Source: Bacteroidales bacterium
GTDB taxonomy: Bacteria; Bacteroidota; Bacteroidia; Bacteroidales; UBA932
Assembly (NCBI GenBank): GCA_017548985.1
Contig: JAFYYW010000039.1
Span: 1-64,000 of the forward strand
Length of the DNA: 64,000 nucleotides
Direction of reading: 5' to 3'
The position numbers and the translations under genes were made by a program. Position 1 is the first letter of the stretch. Each line of letters opens with the position of its first letter. This document shows positions 34,026 through 42,308 of this stretch, piece after piece. A model generated the notes under the pieces. It was given only the letters and a program-made list of their open reading frames with translations. It ran no database searches and was not told the DNA's origin.

Positions 34026-34703
34026 ATGAAAAGATCCGAAATCAACGACATCATCCTCGCCAACAAGGATTGTTGCCGCAAATGGCATTTCTATCTTCCG
34101 GAATGGGCGGACTGGACCCCCGAAGACTGGGCATCAAAAGGCCCGGAATGCCTCGAAATCAAGCGCAATTGCATGGGTTGGGACATCACCGACTTCGGCA
34201 GCGGGGACTTCGACCGCATAGGCCTGTCGCTGATCACGCTGCGCAACGGCAACCCGCTTCATGACAGGAAACCGTACTGCGAGAAGATAATGATAGTCAG
34301 GGACGGCCAGGTGACGCCTACACATTTCCACTGGAACAAGATGGAAGACATCATCTTCCGCGAGGGAGACGGAGAGTTCTGCATGAAACTTTGGAACGCG
34401 GACCCCAAGACCGAGGAACTCATCGAAGGAGGAACGGTCAAACTTAAAGTTGATGGAGTCGTGACGGAGTTCGAGGCCGGCAAGACATACCGGATACGCA
34501 AGGGCCAAAGTGTATGCTATACCCCCTACATCTACCATACTTTCTGGGCCGAAGGCGGCACATGCCTTGTGGGAGAAGTCTCGATGGTCAACGACGACAG
34601 CGCCGACAACCGCTTCTGGGAACCCATCGGACGCTTCCCGGAAATAGAGGAAGATGAACCTGCGGTTGCCCTCCTCTGCACTGAATATCCTGAATTGGAA
34701 TAG
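34026..34703 (+). CDS. D-lyxose/D-mannose ketol-isomerase family protein
   Basis: 225 residues, one cupin domain of the D-lyxose isomerase family. The manganese site is visible: THFHWNKMEDIIF supplies two His and the Glu, and YIYHTFW a third His; the N-terminal AWDITDFG-like region (MGWDITDFGSGDF) is family-typical. Characterised members interconvert D-lyxose with D-xylulose and D-mannose with D-fructose. It lies between a PfkB kinase and mtlD in one operon, which fits conversion of an aldose to a ketose and its phosphorylation. Confidence 0.88.
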   Translation: MKRSEINDIILANKDCCRKWHFYLPEWADWTPEDWASKGPECLEIKRNCMGWDITDFGSGDFDRIGLSLITLRNGNPLHDRKPYCEKIMIVRDGQVTPTHFHWNKMEDIIFREGDGEFCMKLWNADPKTEELIEGGTVKLKVDGVVTEFEAGKTYRIRKGQSVCYTPYIYHTFWAEGGTCLVGEVSMVNDDSADNRFWEPIGRFPEIEEDEPAVALLCTEYPELE

Positions 34704-34753
34704 CCTGGACACCGTCAAGGTACACAGCGCGTCGATGGACAAGGATACATATT

Positions 34754-35965
34754 ATGAAAGCGGTAATGTACGGAGGCGGCAATATCGGCCGCGGATTCAT
34801 AGGAGCCCTGTTCAGCGGCTCAGGATACGATGTCACCTTCATCGACGTGGCGCCCGCCGTAGTCGACGGCCTTAGGAAGGAAGGGTGCTACCCTGTACGG
34901 ATAGTCTCCGACGAAGGCAATGAGGACATCCTGGTCAAGAACGTCACTGCCGTTGACGGCAATGATACCGATGCCGCTTCCGACGCGATCGCGTCATGCG
35001 ACATCATGGCTACCGCGGTTGGCGCCAGGATCCTGAAATATATTGTCCCGAACATTGTGGCGGGACTGCGCAAGCGCTGGGCCGCGGGCTCTCCCCCTCT
35101 CAACATTATAATCTGTGAAAACGTCAACGACGCCAACAAGGTCGTGGAAAGCCTGATCAAAGAACAGCTGGACGAGGAAGAGAAACTGGTTTTCGACAGG
35201 ACGGTGGGCCTTGTGGAGGCCTCGATCGGTCGCATGGTGCCTGTCCAGACCGAGGAGATGAAGGATGGCAACCCGCTCAGGGTGTGCGTGGAAAGATATG
35301 GATTCCTCCCGGTGGACAAGGCCGCTTTCAAGGGCGGGATACCACCTGTCAAGGATATGGTCCCTTACGAGCCGTTCGACTTCTTCGTAAAGCGGAAACT
35401 GTTCATACACAACATGGGACACGCCACGACCGCGTACCTTGGATACCTTAAAGGATATAGATTCATATATGAAGCCATCGACGATTCCGAAATCAGGATT
35501 ATCACCCAGAACGCTATGCTCGAGAGCGCGCGGGCGCTGTCCAAGCATTATGGGACTGACCTCGGAAGTATCCAGCTCCATATCACGGACCTGCTGGGAC
35601 GGTTCTCGAACTCGGTATTGAGGGACACTTGCGAAAGGGTTGGCGCCGATCCTGCCAGGAAACTCGGACCGGCGGACAGGCTTATAGGATCATCGATTAT
35701 GGCCATGGAGGAAGGAGTCACTCCGGCATTCATCGCTTTGGGAGCCGCCGCGGGACTCAAGCGCCTGCTTGACGAGAAAGGCACCTGCCAAGCCCTTGGA
35801 GAAGCATCCAAGGCTCTGGCTGAAATATCCGGATTGCCGGAAGACAACCCTCTGTCAAAGATGGTTCTCGGCTATTATTCGGAGATTATCGAAGGACGGA
35901 CGCTGTCCCAGCTGCGCAGATCCGCCGACCGGACAAAAACCATGGGACTAAAAGGGATAATCTGA
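34754..35965 (+). CDS. mtlD: Mannitol-1-phosphate 5-dehydrogenase family protein
   Basis: 403 residues. N-terminal NAD-binding motif VMYGGGNIGRGFIG, then IIICENVNDA, the catalytic region KRKLFIHNMGHATTAYLG (Lys, Asn and His of long-chain mannitol dehydrogenases), and a helical C-terminal domain. Length (about 380-400) and the N-terminus favour MtlD, fructose 6-phosphate to and from mannitol 1-phosphate with NAD, over longer mannitol 2-dehydrogenases. No mannitol PTS genes are present, so the physiological direction may be reduction. Its stop is two bases from the convergent GH92 gene. Confidence 0.85.
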   Translation: MKAVMYGGGNIGRGFIGALFSGSGYDVTFIDVAPAVVDGLRKEGCYPVRIVSDEGNEDILVKNVTAVDGNDTDAASDAIASCDIMATAVGARILKYIVPNIVAGLRKRWAAGSPPLNIIICENVNDANKVVESLIKEQLDEEEKLVFDRTVGLVEASIGRMVPVQTEEMKDGNPLRVCVERYGFLPVDKAAFKGGIPPVKDMVPYEPFDFFVKRKLFIHNMGHATTAYLGYLKGYRFIYEAIDDSEIRIITQNAMLESARALSKHYGTDLGSIQLHITDLLGRFSNSVLRDTCERVGADPARKLGPADRLIGSSIMAMEEGVTPAFIALGAAAGLKRLLDEKGTCQALGEASKALAEISGLPEDNPLSKMVLGYYSEIIEGRTLSQLRRSADRTKTMGLKGII

Positions 35966-35967
35966 CC

Positions 35968-38136
35968 TTACATCCTTGATTCAGGAAGATTTCCGCTTCC
36001 CCATTCCTCGTTGGGCTCTGGCCCCATTTCCAGGATGAGTTTACCTCCCGCCATTATCTCGTCATGGGTAATCCAAGAACGATCCAGTGGCTTCCCATTC
36101 AGTTTCGCTCCCTGGACGTACTTGTTCTCCTTTGAGATATTCCGGGCTTTCAAGGTGAATATGCCACCGTCGGGAAGGTGGATGGCGGTCTCTTCAAAAA
36201 ATGGACTGCCGATCGCATAGACCGGTATTCCGGGAGTCACCGGGAAGAAACCCATCATTGAGAATACCACGAAAGCGCTCATCCCCCCTCCGTCCTCGTC
36301 GCCGGGAATTCCGGATACGGTGTCGGAGAAAAGGTTGTCTATAAGCTGATGGATACGTTTCTGCGTTTTCCAAGGGCTGCCCAGATAATTGTAGATATAA
36401 GGAATATGGAAGGAAGGTTCGTTACCCATAGCGAACTGTCCGACCATTCCCGTCGCGTCAGGTAAAATACTGAAGAACTGGTACTTGGACATGGAGAGTT
36501 GGATGCGGAAAAGCTCGTCGAGCTTCTTTTCCGCCTCTTCCCTGCCGCCCATGAGGTTGAACAGTCCCTCCAGGTCGTGCTTGACGTCCCATTGGAAGGT
36601 ATAGGCGTTGTTCTCCGTGAAATACGCCCTGTCCATATAACGCGGATCCACTCCCTCTATCCAGTTGCCATCCACGTCCTTGGGCCAGAACATTCCCTTG
36701 TCCTGACGGTACACGTTCCTGTAGAAGGCAGCCCTGCGCGTCAGCAGGCTGTCGTCCTCCGACTTTCCGAGGCGTCTAGCCAGCCGGGCGACGGCCCAGT
36801 CGCAATAAGACGCGGTCGTGCTGAGGGAGACCGCCTGGCGTCTCTCCCATGGAATATTCACCTCGGGGACGGTCTCTTCCTCTCCGGGACGCAGGGCGGG
36901 GAACCATCCGTGATCGGCATAGAAATCATCCAGGGAAGAACGCGGTCCGTTTCTCCAGGGCAACAGCGTCTCCTCAAGGGCGTTCTTCCTCAATCCCTCA
37001 TATGCGGACTCGATATCGAATTCAAGTCCCTTCGCCATGGCATCGGCCATCCATACCGCGGAGTAGTTGCCGGTCATCGCCGGCCAGTCACCCCAAACGA
37101 CCGCGAAAGAGGGCATGGTTCCTCCCTGCTTGTACATCCTTATATAGGAATCTATCTTGTCCTCTTCCTTCTTCGGATCCAGTATGGTCATGAGCGGCTC
37201 CAGGGCAACGTGGGTATCCCATATCCAGTTGTCGTTATAGAAAGGGCGAGCGTCCTCATGGACCTTGTGGTCGTAGGGACTGAAGTAACGGCCATATTCA
37301 CTGGCTTCCACCATACGTTCATAGCAACGATACAACGAGGAATAGAAGAGTCTCAGGTCGCGTTCGGAGCCGCCTTTGACCTCTATCTTTCCCAAGGCGG
37401 CCTTCCAGGAGTCCCTCGCGCGCTCACGCACCTCCCCGAGGCCAATTCCAGGTATCTCCCTGCCGAGGTTGTCACCTGCCTGATCCCGGTCGATATAGGA
37501 TATACCGTAACGGAGACGGATTACCTTCGAGGAACTTTTAAGAAGGATGGACCTGCCGTCGGGGGCACTCCCAGCCAGTTCCAATGGGGAATCGGACTCC
37601 ATCCTCAAATACCCGGACATCTGTCCTATCCTGTCTTCCCCGGTTATCACCGAATTGCCGTCAAATTCGAAGGATCCTCCGTCACAAAGGGTACGGAGAC
37701 GGAAGACGCCGCCGCCAGAGCCTTCGTACTCCACTTCTATCATACCGGAACGGGAAGCGGGAGAAAAACTTATCCTGCAGCCTTCCAGCTCCGCATCATA
37801 ACTGTAAGGCGTAACTTTCTCATGGTCATATACCTGCCTGGCCGTCAACCAGCCGTCTCCCGCGACGTTTTCAGAGAGAGGCAGGAAACCGAACAGGGAC
37901 TGGAGCCTGTGCGAAGCAAGGGTCAGGGGATAATCGGACACCTGGTCATCAAGCAGGTCCACCCTGGAAGGGATCCACCTTACTATCTGGTTGGGTATCT
38001 GTACCGTAGGCCTTGTGGGCTGCAGAAGTTGGCTCACACCTCCGACAGTAGGGTCGGCATAGTCCAGCGGGTCGGGTTGTCCGCATCTCTGGAAGATCAT
38101 GCACAACGGCAGGACCAGGATCAATAACTTCTTCAT
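35968..38136 (-). CDS. GH92 alpha-mannosidase, lipoprotein
   Basis: 722 residues with a signal and Cys18 (MIFQRC, an atypical lipobox). N-terminal beta-sandwich (DYADPTVGG start), then (alpha/alpha)6 barrel. The GH92 motifs are intact: WDTHVALEPLMTILDP, YFTENNAYTFQWDVKHDLEGL, GQFAMGNEPSFHIPYIYNY (catalytic acid Glu in GNEP) and GIPGDEDGGGMSAFVVFSMMGFFP (catalytic base Asp and calcium ligands). Family enzymes are calcium-dependent exo-alpha-mannosidases, mostly alpha-1,2. It is convergent with the mannose-isomerase operon and may supply mannose to it. Confidence 0.93.
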   Translation of the reverse strand: MKKLLILVLPLCMIFQRCGQPDPLDYADPTVGGVSQLLQPTRPTVQIPNQIVRWIPSRVDLLDDQVSDYPLTLASHRLQSLFGFLPLSENVAGDGWLTARQVYDHEKVTPYSYDAELEGCRISFSPASRSGMIEVEYEGSGGGVFRLRTLCDGGSFEFDGNSVITGEDRIGQMSGYLRMESDSPLELAGSAPDGRSILLKSSSKVIRLRYGISYIDRDQAGDNLGREIPGIGLGEVRERARDSWKAALGKIEVKGGSERDLRLFYSSLYRCYERMVEASEYGRYFSPYDHKVHEDARPFYNDNWIWDTHVALEPLMTILDPKKEEDKIDSYIRMYKQGGTMPSFAVVWGDWPAMTGNYSAVWMADAMAKGLEFDIESAYEGLRKNALEETLLPWRNGPRSSLDDFYADHGWFPALRPGEEETVPEVNIPWERRQAVSLSTTASYCDWAVARLARRLGKSEDDSLLTRRAAFYRNVYRQDKGMFWPKDVDGNWIEGVDPRYMDRAYFTENNAYTFQWDVKHDLEGLFNLMGGREEAEKKLDELFRIQLSMSKYQFFSILPDATGMVGQFAMGNEPSFHIPYIYNYLGSPWKTQKRIHQLIDNLFSDTVSGIPGDEDGGGMSAFVVFSMMGFFPVTPGIPVYAIGSPFFEETAIHLPDGGIFTLKARNISKENKYVQGAKLNGKPLDRSWITHDEIMAGGKLILEMGPEPNEEWGSGNLPESRM

Positions 38137-38159
38137 GATGATAGGATTCGGTGGTTACA

Positions 38160-38190
38160 CAAATTTAGAGATTATTTTAATTGTGTAAAA
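38160..38190 (-). promoter_or_regulatory. Promoter of the GH92 gene
   Basis: On the minus strand TTTT at 38190-38187, 19 bases, TAAATTTG at 38167-38160, then 23 bases to the ATG. Confidence 0.58.
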
Positions 38191-38220
38191 CAAAAAACCC
38201 GCTGAACAATCAGCGGGTTT
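38191..38220 (-). terminator. Terminator of tRNA-Phe
   Basis: An 11-bp perfect inverted repeat (38195-38205 with 38210-38220), loop of four, and T-rich tail TTTTTTG on the minus strand, four bases after the tRNA. Confidence 0.88.
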
Positions 38221-38223
38221 CCG

Positions 38224-38296
38224 TGGTGCTGGGAAGAATCGAACTGCCGACACATGGATTTTCAGTCCATTGCTCTACCATCTGAGCTACAGCACC
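38224..38296 (-). tRNA. tRNA-Phe (GAA)
   Basis: 73-nt cloverleaf on the minus strand. Acceptor GGTGCTG/CAGCACC, discriminator A, anticodon stem ATGGA/TCCAT around loop CTGAAAA (anticodon GAA), T-loop TTCGATT. CCA is not encoded. Confidence 0.95.
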
Positions 38297-38312
38297 ATTC
38301 CGTTTGGGATTG

Positions 38313-38343
38313 CAAAGATAGGCAAAAATCATTTCTATACAAA
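38313..38343 (-). promoter_or_regulatory. Promoter of tRNA-Phe
   Basis: On the minus strand TTTG at 38343-38340, 19 bases, TATCTTTG at 38320-38313. This is a full consensus match. Confidence 0.72.
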
Positions 38344-38353
38344 TTTTTTTTGG

Positions 38354-38361
38354 TAAATTCG
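38354..38361 (+). promoter_or_regulatory. -7 element of priA, giving a very short or no leader
   Basis: TAAATTCG at 38354-38361 with TTTC at 38332-38335 (18-base spacing). The predicted transcription start falls on or next to ATG 38367, so the priA message may be leaderless. Confidence 0.45.
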
Positions 38362-38366
38362 CCTTG

Positions 38367-40544
38367 ATGCGCAGATCGCGACACATACAAGTGCTTCTTC
38401 CGCTCCGCCTCAAGTGGGAGCCGTTATACTCATATTCAGAGGATCAACTACCCTCCCCCCTAGCCATTGGTGACAGGGTCAGGGTCGAGTTTGGTGGAAA
38501 GGAATATGTCGCCGTGGTCACAGCTGTGGACGCGGACGAGGAGGCCGGCGCGGTAGGGTATGACAGGATCAAGCCGATAGTTGGACTTGCGGAGGGGCTT
38601 GACAGGGTCTCCAAGGAAGAGACAGATTTGTGGAGGATGGTGGCGGAGTATTACCTTTGCACCCCCGGAGAGGTCTATAAGGCGGCTTATCCCGCAGGCA
38701 AGGTCGAGGAGGAAGAAGTGAAGGCCCGGGTCATGGACAGGATCCAAGAGAGAATCGTCAGGCTCGATGAGAAGATAGCCAAAGCGAGGAGGGAAGACAC
38801 AAGGGCCAGGTATATAACTCTTCGGGAAGAGTTAATGCGGCAGGCCACCTGCCCGTGGCCGAGTCCGTCCTCGCTTCGCTGCGGCCGAGTACGGCCACTG
38901 GGCAGTGGCCTTGCCGCTATAGAACTTTCTGATTCTCAATCGGAAGCATATTCCAAGATAAAGGAAATCTTCAATAAGCGGAAGACAGCTCTCCTTCGCG
39001 GAGTGACCGGGTCCGGGAAGACTGAGATCTACCTGAAACTGGCCGCCGAGACACTCTCGGGCGGGAAGAATGTCCTGTTCATGGTCCCAGAGATCGCCCT
39101 GAGCCGACAGCTCGAGGAGAGGATCAGGAGCCATTTCCCAGATGAACTGGTTGTCTTCCACTCCGGAGAGACTCTTGCGAAAAGGGCGGAGGCCGCCACT
39201 TTCATCAAATCCAGACCATATCTTGCCCTCGGCACCAGAAGTTCCATTTTCCTGCCTCACAGGAACCTTGGGCTGGTTATCGTTGACGAGGAGAACGATC
39301 CGTCATACAAACAGGACAACCCCGCTCCCCGGTACAACGGAAGGGAGGCCGCCATCATGCTCGCCGGACTTCACGGGTCGGCGACAATACTCGGATCTGC
39401 CACACCATCACTTGAGTCACTCTACAACTGCTCGGTGGGGAGATTCGGGCTTATTGAGCTCAATACCAGATATTTCCAAGCGGAGGACTCGGATGTCGAG
39501 ATTATCGACACTATAGCCGAGAGAAAGAAAAACGGTATGGTTGGGAGTTTCTCCCGGAAACTCATCGACAAGATCAGGACATGTCTCGAGAAAGGCGGTC
39601 AGGTAGCGCTCCTGAGGGAACGGAGATCCTACTCCCCTATCCTCCAATGCGAGGAATGCGGGACAATACCGAAATGCGACCGCTGTGACGCGGCCTTGAG
39701 CCTCCACATCAAGGAAAACGGCGAGGGAAAACTAGTCTGCCACTATTGCGGCAGGGTAAAAAGACACATAGGAACATGCCCGAAGTGTGGCGGACCTCTC
39801 AAGCCTCTCGGCGCCGGCACACAGAAGATTGAGGAGGAAGCCGCCGAGCTTTTCCCCGAGGCCAGGATAGCCCGTCTTGACAGTGACAGCGCGAGAAGCA
39901 GGAAACTTGAATCTGAGATCATCCGGGAATTCTCCGACGGGAAGATAGATATTCTCGTCGGGACACGGATGGTGGCTAAAGGATTTGATTTCAGCGGCCT
40001 CTCTCTCGTCGCAGTGATCCAATCCGACTCCCTTCTCGGGCAGCAGGACTACCGGGCCGATGAGCGTGCCCTGGCGCTTTTGGAGCAATTCAGGGGACGC
40101 TGCGGACGGAGGGCTGAGAAAGGCATGTTCGTGATCCAGACCTCTCAGCCGGATCACCCTGTCTACCAGACCCTTTCCGGCGATCTCAGCGATACCGAAG
40201 CGATGAACAAGTTGCTGTCCGAAAGGAAGTTGTTCGGATATCCGCCCTATTCAAGAGTGATTAACGCCGTCATCAGGGACCGCAACACCGCAAGGGTGGA
40301 ACTTATGAGCCGATCTCTTGCGGAAACTCTTGGAAGAAGCCTCGGAAACGAGGCCAAGGTCATAGGGCCATACTCCCCCGCGGTAGACAAAGTGGGAGGA
40401 GAGAATATCAGGATCATACGGTTGCTTCTCCCGAAAAACAAACTGCTCAAAGCCAATAAGGCCACTCTCGAGGAAGAGATATGCGTGTTTGAAAGCGGGA
40501 GGAAATATTCCGGTCATATCGCCCTGGACGTGGATCCTGTTTGA
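38367..40544 (+). CDS. priA: Primosomal replication restart helicase PriA, divergent
   Basis: 725 residues from ATG 38367 (a TTG one codon upstream is less likely). Order: N-terminal 3'-DNA-binding domain (QVLLPLRLKWEPLYSY), winged helix, SF2 helicase from about residue 190 with Walker A GVTGSGKTEIY, the zinc insert with eight Cys in four pairs (CEECG, CDRC, CHYC, CPKC), and C-terminal domain. Several usually conserved helicase motifs differ: DEEN where DEEH is normal, RYNGRE for RYHARD, LRERRSY for LNRRGY, GTRMVAKG for GTQM-x-KG, and QFRGRCGR for QVAGRAGR. A palindromic 81-base element interrupts the linker before the helicase. PriA reloads the replisome at stalled forks. Confidence 0.9.
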   Translation: MRRSRHIQVLLPLRLKWEPLYSYSEDQLPSPLAIGDRVRVEFGGKEYVAVVTAVDADEEAGAVGYDRIKPIVGLAEGLDRVSKEETDLWRMVAEYYLCTPGEVYKAAYPAGKVEEEEVKARVMDRIQERIVRLDEKIAKARREDTRARYITLREELMRQATCPWPSPSSLRCGRVRPLGSGLAAIELSDSQSEAYSKIKEIFNKRKTALLRGVTGSGKTEIYLKLAAETLSGGKNVLFMVPEIALSRQLEERIRSHFPDELVVFHSGETLAKRAEAATFIKSRPYLALGTRSSIFLPHRNLGLVIVDEENDPSYKQDNPAPRYNGREAAIMLAGLHGSATILGSATPSLESLYNCSVGRFGLIELNTRYFQAEDSDVEIIDTIAERKKNGMVGSFSRKLIDKIRTCLEKGGQVALLRERRSYSPILQCEECGTIPKCDRCDAALSLHIKENGEGKLVCHYCGRVKRHIGTCPKCGGPLKPLGAGTQKIEEEAAELFPEARIARLDSDSARSRKLESEIIREFSDGKIDILVGTRMVAKGFDFSGLSLVAVIQSDSLLGQQDYRADERALALLEQFRGRCGRRAEKGMFVIQTSQPDHPVYQTLSGDLSDTEAMNKLLSERKLFGYPPYSRVINAVIRDRNTARVELMSRSLAETLGRSLGNEAKVIGPYSPAVDKVGGENIRIIRLLLPKNKLLKANKATLEEEICVFESGRKYSGHIALDVDPV
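38837..38917. repeat. In-frame palindromic element inside priA
   Basis: 81 bases (27 codons). The left arm from gcggcaggccacctgccc and the complement of the right arm (gcggcaaggccactgccc) match over about 30 bases with a few indels, so the segment folds into a long hairpin. It codes for a Pro/Ser/Arg/Gly/Cys-rich stretch just before the helicase domain. It looks inserted and frame-neutral. Confidence 0.65.
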
Positions 40545-40570
40545 TAAGCGATTTATTTTTACTACATTTG
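40540..40570 (+). promoter_or_regulatory. Promoter of parA-parB-DUF5683-mltD
   Basis: TTTG at 40540-40543 overlapping the priA stop, 19 bases, TACATTTG at 40563-40570. A full match; it makes ATG 40593 the parA start and rules out TTG 40575. Confidence 0.75.
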
Positions 40571-40592
40571 TAGTTTGAATAAATGTCCAGTC

Positions 40593-41363
40593 ATGGGAAA
40601 AGTCATAGCTATAGCCAACCAGAAAGGTGGTGTGGGAAAGACCACGACCGCCATCAACCTGGCGGCATCACTCGCCGTCCTTGAGAAGAAGGTGCTCATT
40701 ATCGACGCCGACCCGCAGGCCAACACGACCTCCGGACTCAACTTCTCTCCGGACAACGACCAGAAGAGAACCATTTACGAGGTCCTGATTGGGGAAATCG
40801 GGATCCGGGACGCTCTTGTGCAGACAGAAATACCTGACCTTCAGATGATTCCGTCCCACATCAACCTTGTCGGAGCTGAGATCGAGATGATTGATGAAGA
40901 GAACCGCGAGTCATTCCTCAAGGAGAGGCTCGCCCCGATACGGGACGACTATGACTACATTATCATCGACTGCTCCCCTTCCCTTGGCCTGATCACAATC
41001 AACGCCCTCACGGCCGCTGACTCCGTGATGATTCCGGTCCAGCCCGAGTTCTTCGCCCTTGAGGGTCTCGGAAAGCTTCTCCAGACCATCAGACTGGTAC
41101 AGCGGGAGATCAATCCCGCGCTTACGATCGAAGGGTTCGTGGTCACGATGTTTGACGGTAGGACAAAGGTTCATGCCCAGGTTGTCGGGGAACTGAGGGA
41201 ACACTTCAAGGAAATGGTGTTCAAGACAATAATACAGAGGAGCATTCGGTTGAGCGAGGCGCCATCCCACGGCAAGCCTATCATCCTTTATGATGTGGTC
41301 AGCAACGGCACCTCGAACTATATGAATCTCGCCAAGGAAGTCTTGGAAAAGAACGAGCAGTAG
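40593..41363 (+). CDS. parA: Chromosome-partitioning ATPase ParA/Soj
   Basis: 256 residues from ATG 40593. Deviant Walker A ANQKGGVGKTTTAINLA (signature Lys), IIDADPQANTTSG, IIIDCSPSLG (Walker B) and VVTMFDGRTK are all present. It binds the nucleoid as an ATP dimer and works with ParB to segregate the origin region. parB follows four bases after the stop. No parS-like site (consensus TGTTnCACGTGAAACA) was noticed in the window. Confidence 0.95.
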   Translation: MGKVIAIANQKGGVGKTTTAINLAASLAVLEKKVLIIDADPQANTTSGLNFSPDNDQKRTIYEVLIGEIGIRDALVQTEIPDLQMIPSHINLVGAEIEMIDEENRESFLKERLAPIRDDYDYIIIDCSPSLGLITINALTAADSVMIPVQPEFFALEGLGKLLQTIRLVQREINPALTIEGFVVTMFDGRTKVHAQVVGELREHFKEMVFKTIIQRSIRLSEAPSHGKPIILYDVVSNGTSNYMNLAKEVLEKNEQ

Positions 41364-41367
41364 ACAA

Positions 41368-42300
41368 ATGAACAACAAGCAGGAAAGCAGGCTGGGCAAA
41401 GGGCTCAGCGCCCTTCTGGGGGAAATATCCGTCAACGCTCCGGAAAGGAAACCGGTCGGCTACATAAACAAGGAGATAGCCGGGGCGAAGCCCGTGCAGG
41501 ACTACGGGGACGTGCTCAGGATCCCGGTAGGCCTTATAGACCCCAACCCATACCAGCCGAGGATGGCATTCGACAATGATTCCCTTGAGGAACTCGCCGA
41601 GTCAATCCGCACCTTCGGCCTTATCCAGCCGATCTCTGTCCGCAAGCAACCTGACGGACGTTACCAGATCATCAGTGGAGAGCGCCGTTTCAGGGCCTGC
41701 AGGCTGGCCGGAATGGATGTCATTCCCGCCTATATCAGGGCAACTGACAACCAGGGAATGCTCGAGATGGCGATTGTGGAGAATATCCAGCGCCAGGATC
41801 TCGATCCCATCGAGATAGCCATGAGCTATCAGAGGCTCATGGACGAGTGCGACCTCACCCAGGAGAAGATGGCCTCAAGGGTCGGGAAGAAGCGCGCCTC
41901 AGTGGCCAATTACCTGAGACTCCTCAAACTTCCGGCGAAAGTACAGCATGACCTCAAGGCCGGACTGCTCAGCACCGGCCACGCCAAGGTTCTCCTCGGG
42001 GTGGACGACCCTCACATCCAGGAGCTTCTTTGCGACCTGACCATCAAAGACGGCCTCTCGGTCCGTCAGCTGGAAGACAGAGTACGCAAGATCGGAAGGG
42101 AGGATATGGCATCCCCCGCTCCCAGAACCCAGGATCTGCCCGACGACTATTACAGGGTACTGGAGCATATCGGCAAGTTTTTTGATAACAGCATAAGCCT
42201 GAAACGCTCCCCGTCCGGGAAGGGAACCATGACGATCAGGTTCAACTCGGATGAGGAAGTGAGGAAGTTCCTCAAGGCTCTTGAGGACTCGAACATCTAG
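41368..42300 (+). CDS. parB: Chromosome-partitioning protein ParB/Spo0J
   Basis: 310 residues. N-terminal RLGKGLSALLGE (ParA-interacting), then the CTP-binding ParB/Srx fold with NPYQPR and ISGERRFRACRLAG, the HTH with TQEKMASRVGKKRASVANYLRLL that reads parS, and a short C-terminal dimerisation region (RSPSGKGTMTIRFNSDEEVRKFLKAL). It forms CTP-dependent clamps at parS. It overlaps no gene; eight bases to DUF5683. Confidence 0.95.
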   Translation: MNNKQESRLGKGLSALLGEISVNAPERKPVGYINKEIAGAKPVQDYGDVLRIPVGLIDPNPYQPRMAFDNDSLEELAESIRTFGLIQPISVRKQPDGRYQIISGERRFRACRLAGMDVIPAYIRATDNQGMLEMAIVENIQRQDLDPIEIAMSYQRLMDECDLTQEKMASRVGKKRASVANYLRLLKLPAKVQHDLKAGLLSTGHAKVLLGVDDPHIQELLCDLTIKDGLSVRQLEDRVRKIGREDMASPAPRTQDLPDDYYRVLEHIGKFFDNSISLKRSPSGKGTMTIRFNSDEEVRKFLKALEDSNI

Positions 42301-42308
42301 GCGCTGTA

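Noticed and set aside
36499-38127. 542-codon open frame on the plus strand opposite the GH92 gene
   Set aside because: It is antisense to a gene with complete family motifs, has no promoter of its own and reads as low-complexity, Pro/Gly/Arg-rich protein without domains.
40593-42300. parS sites or origin of replication near parAB
   Set aside because: I looked for TGTTnCACGTGAAACA-like palindromes and DnaA-box clusters near parAB and noticed none in this window; dnaA is not present.
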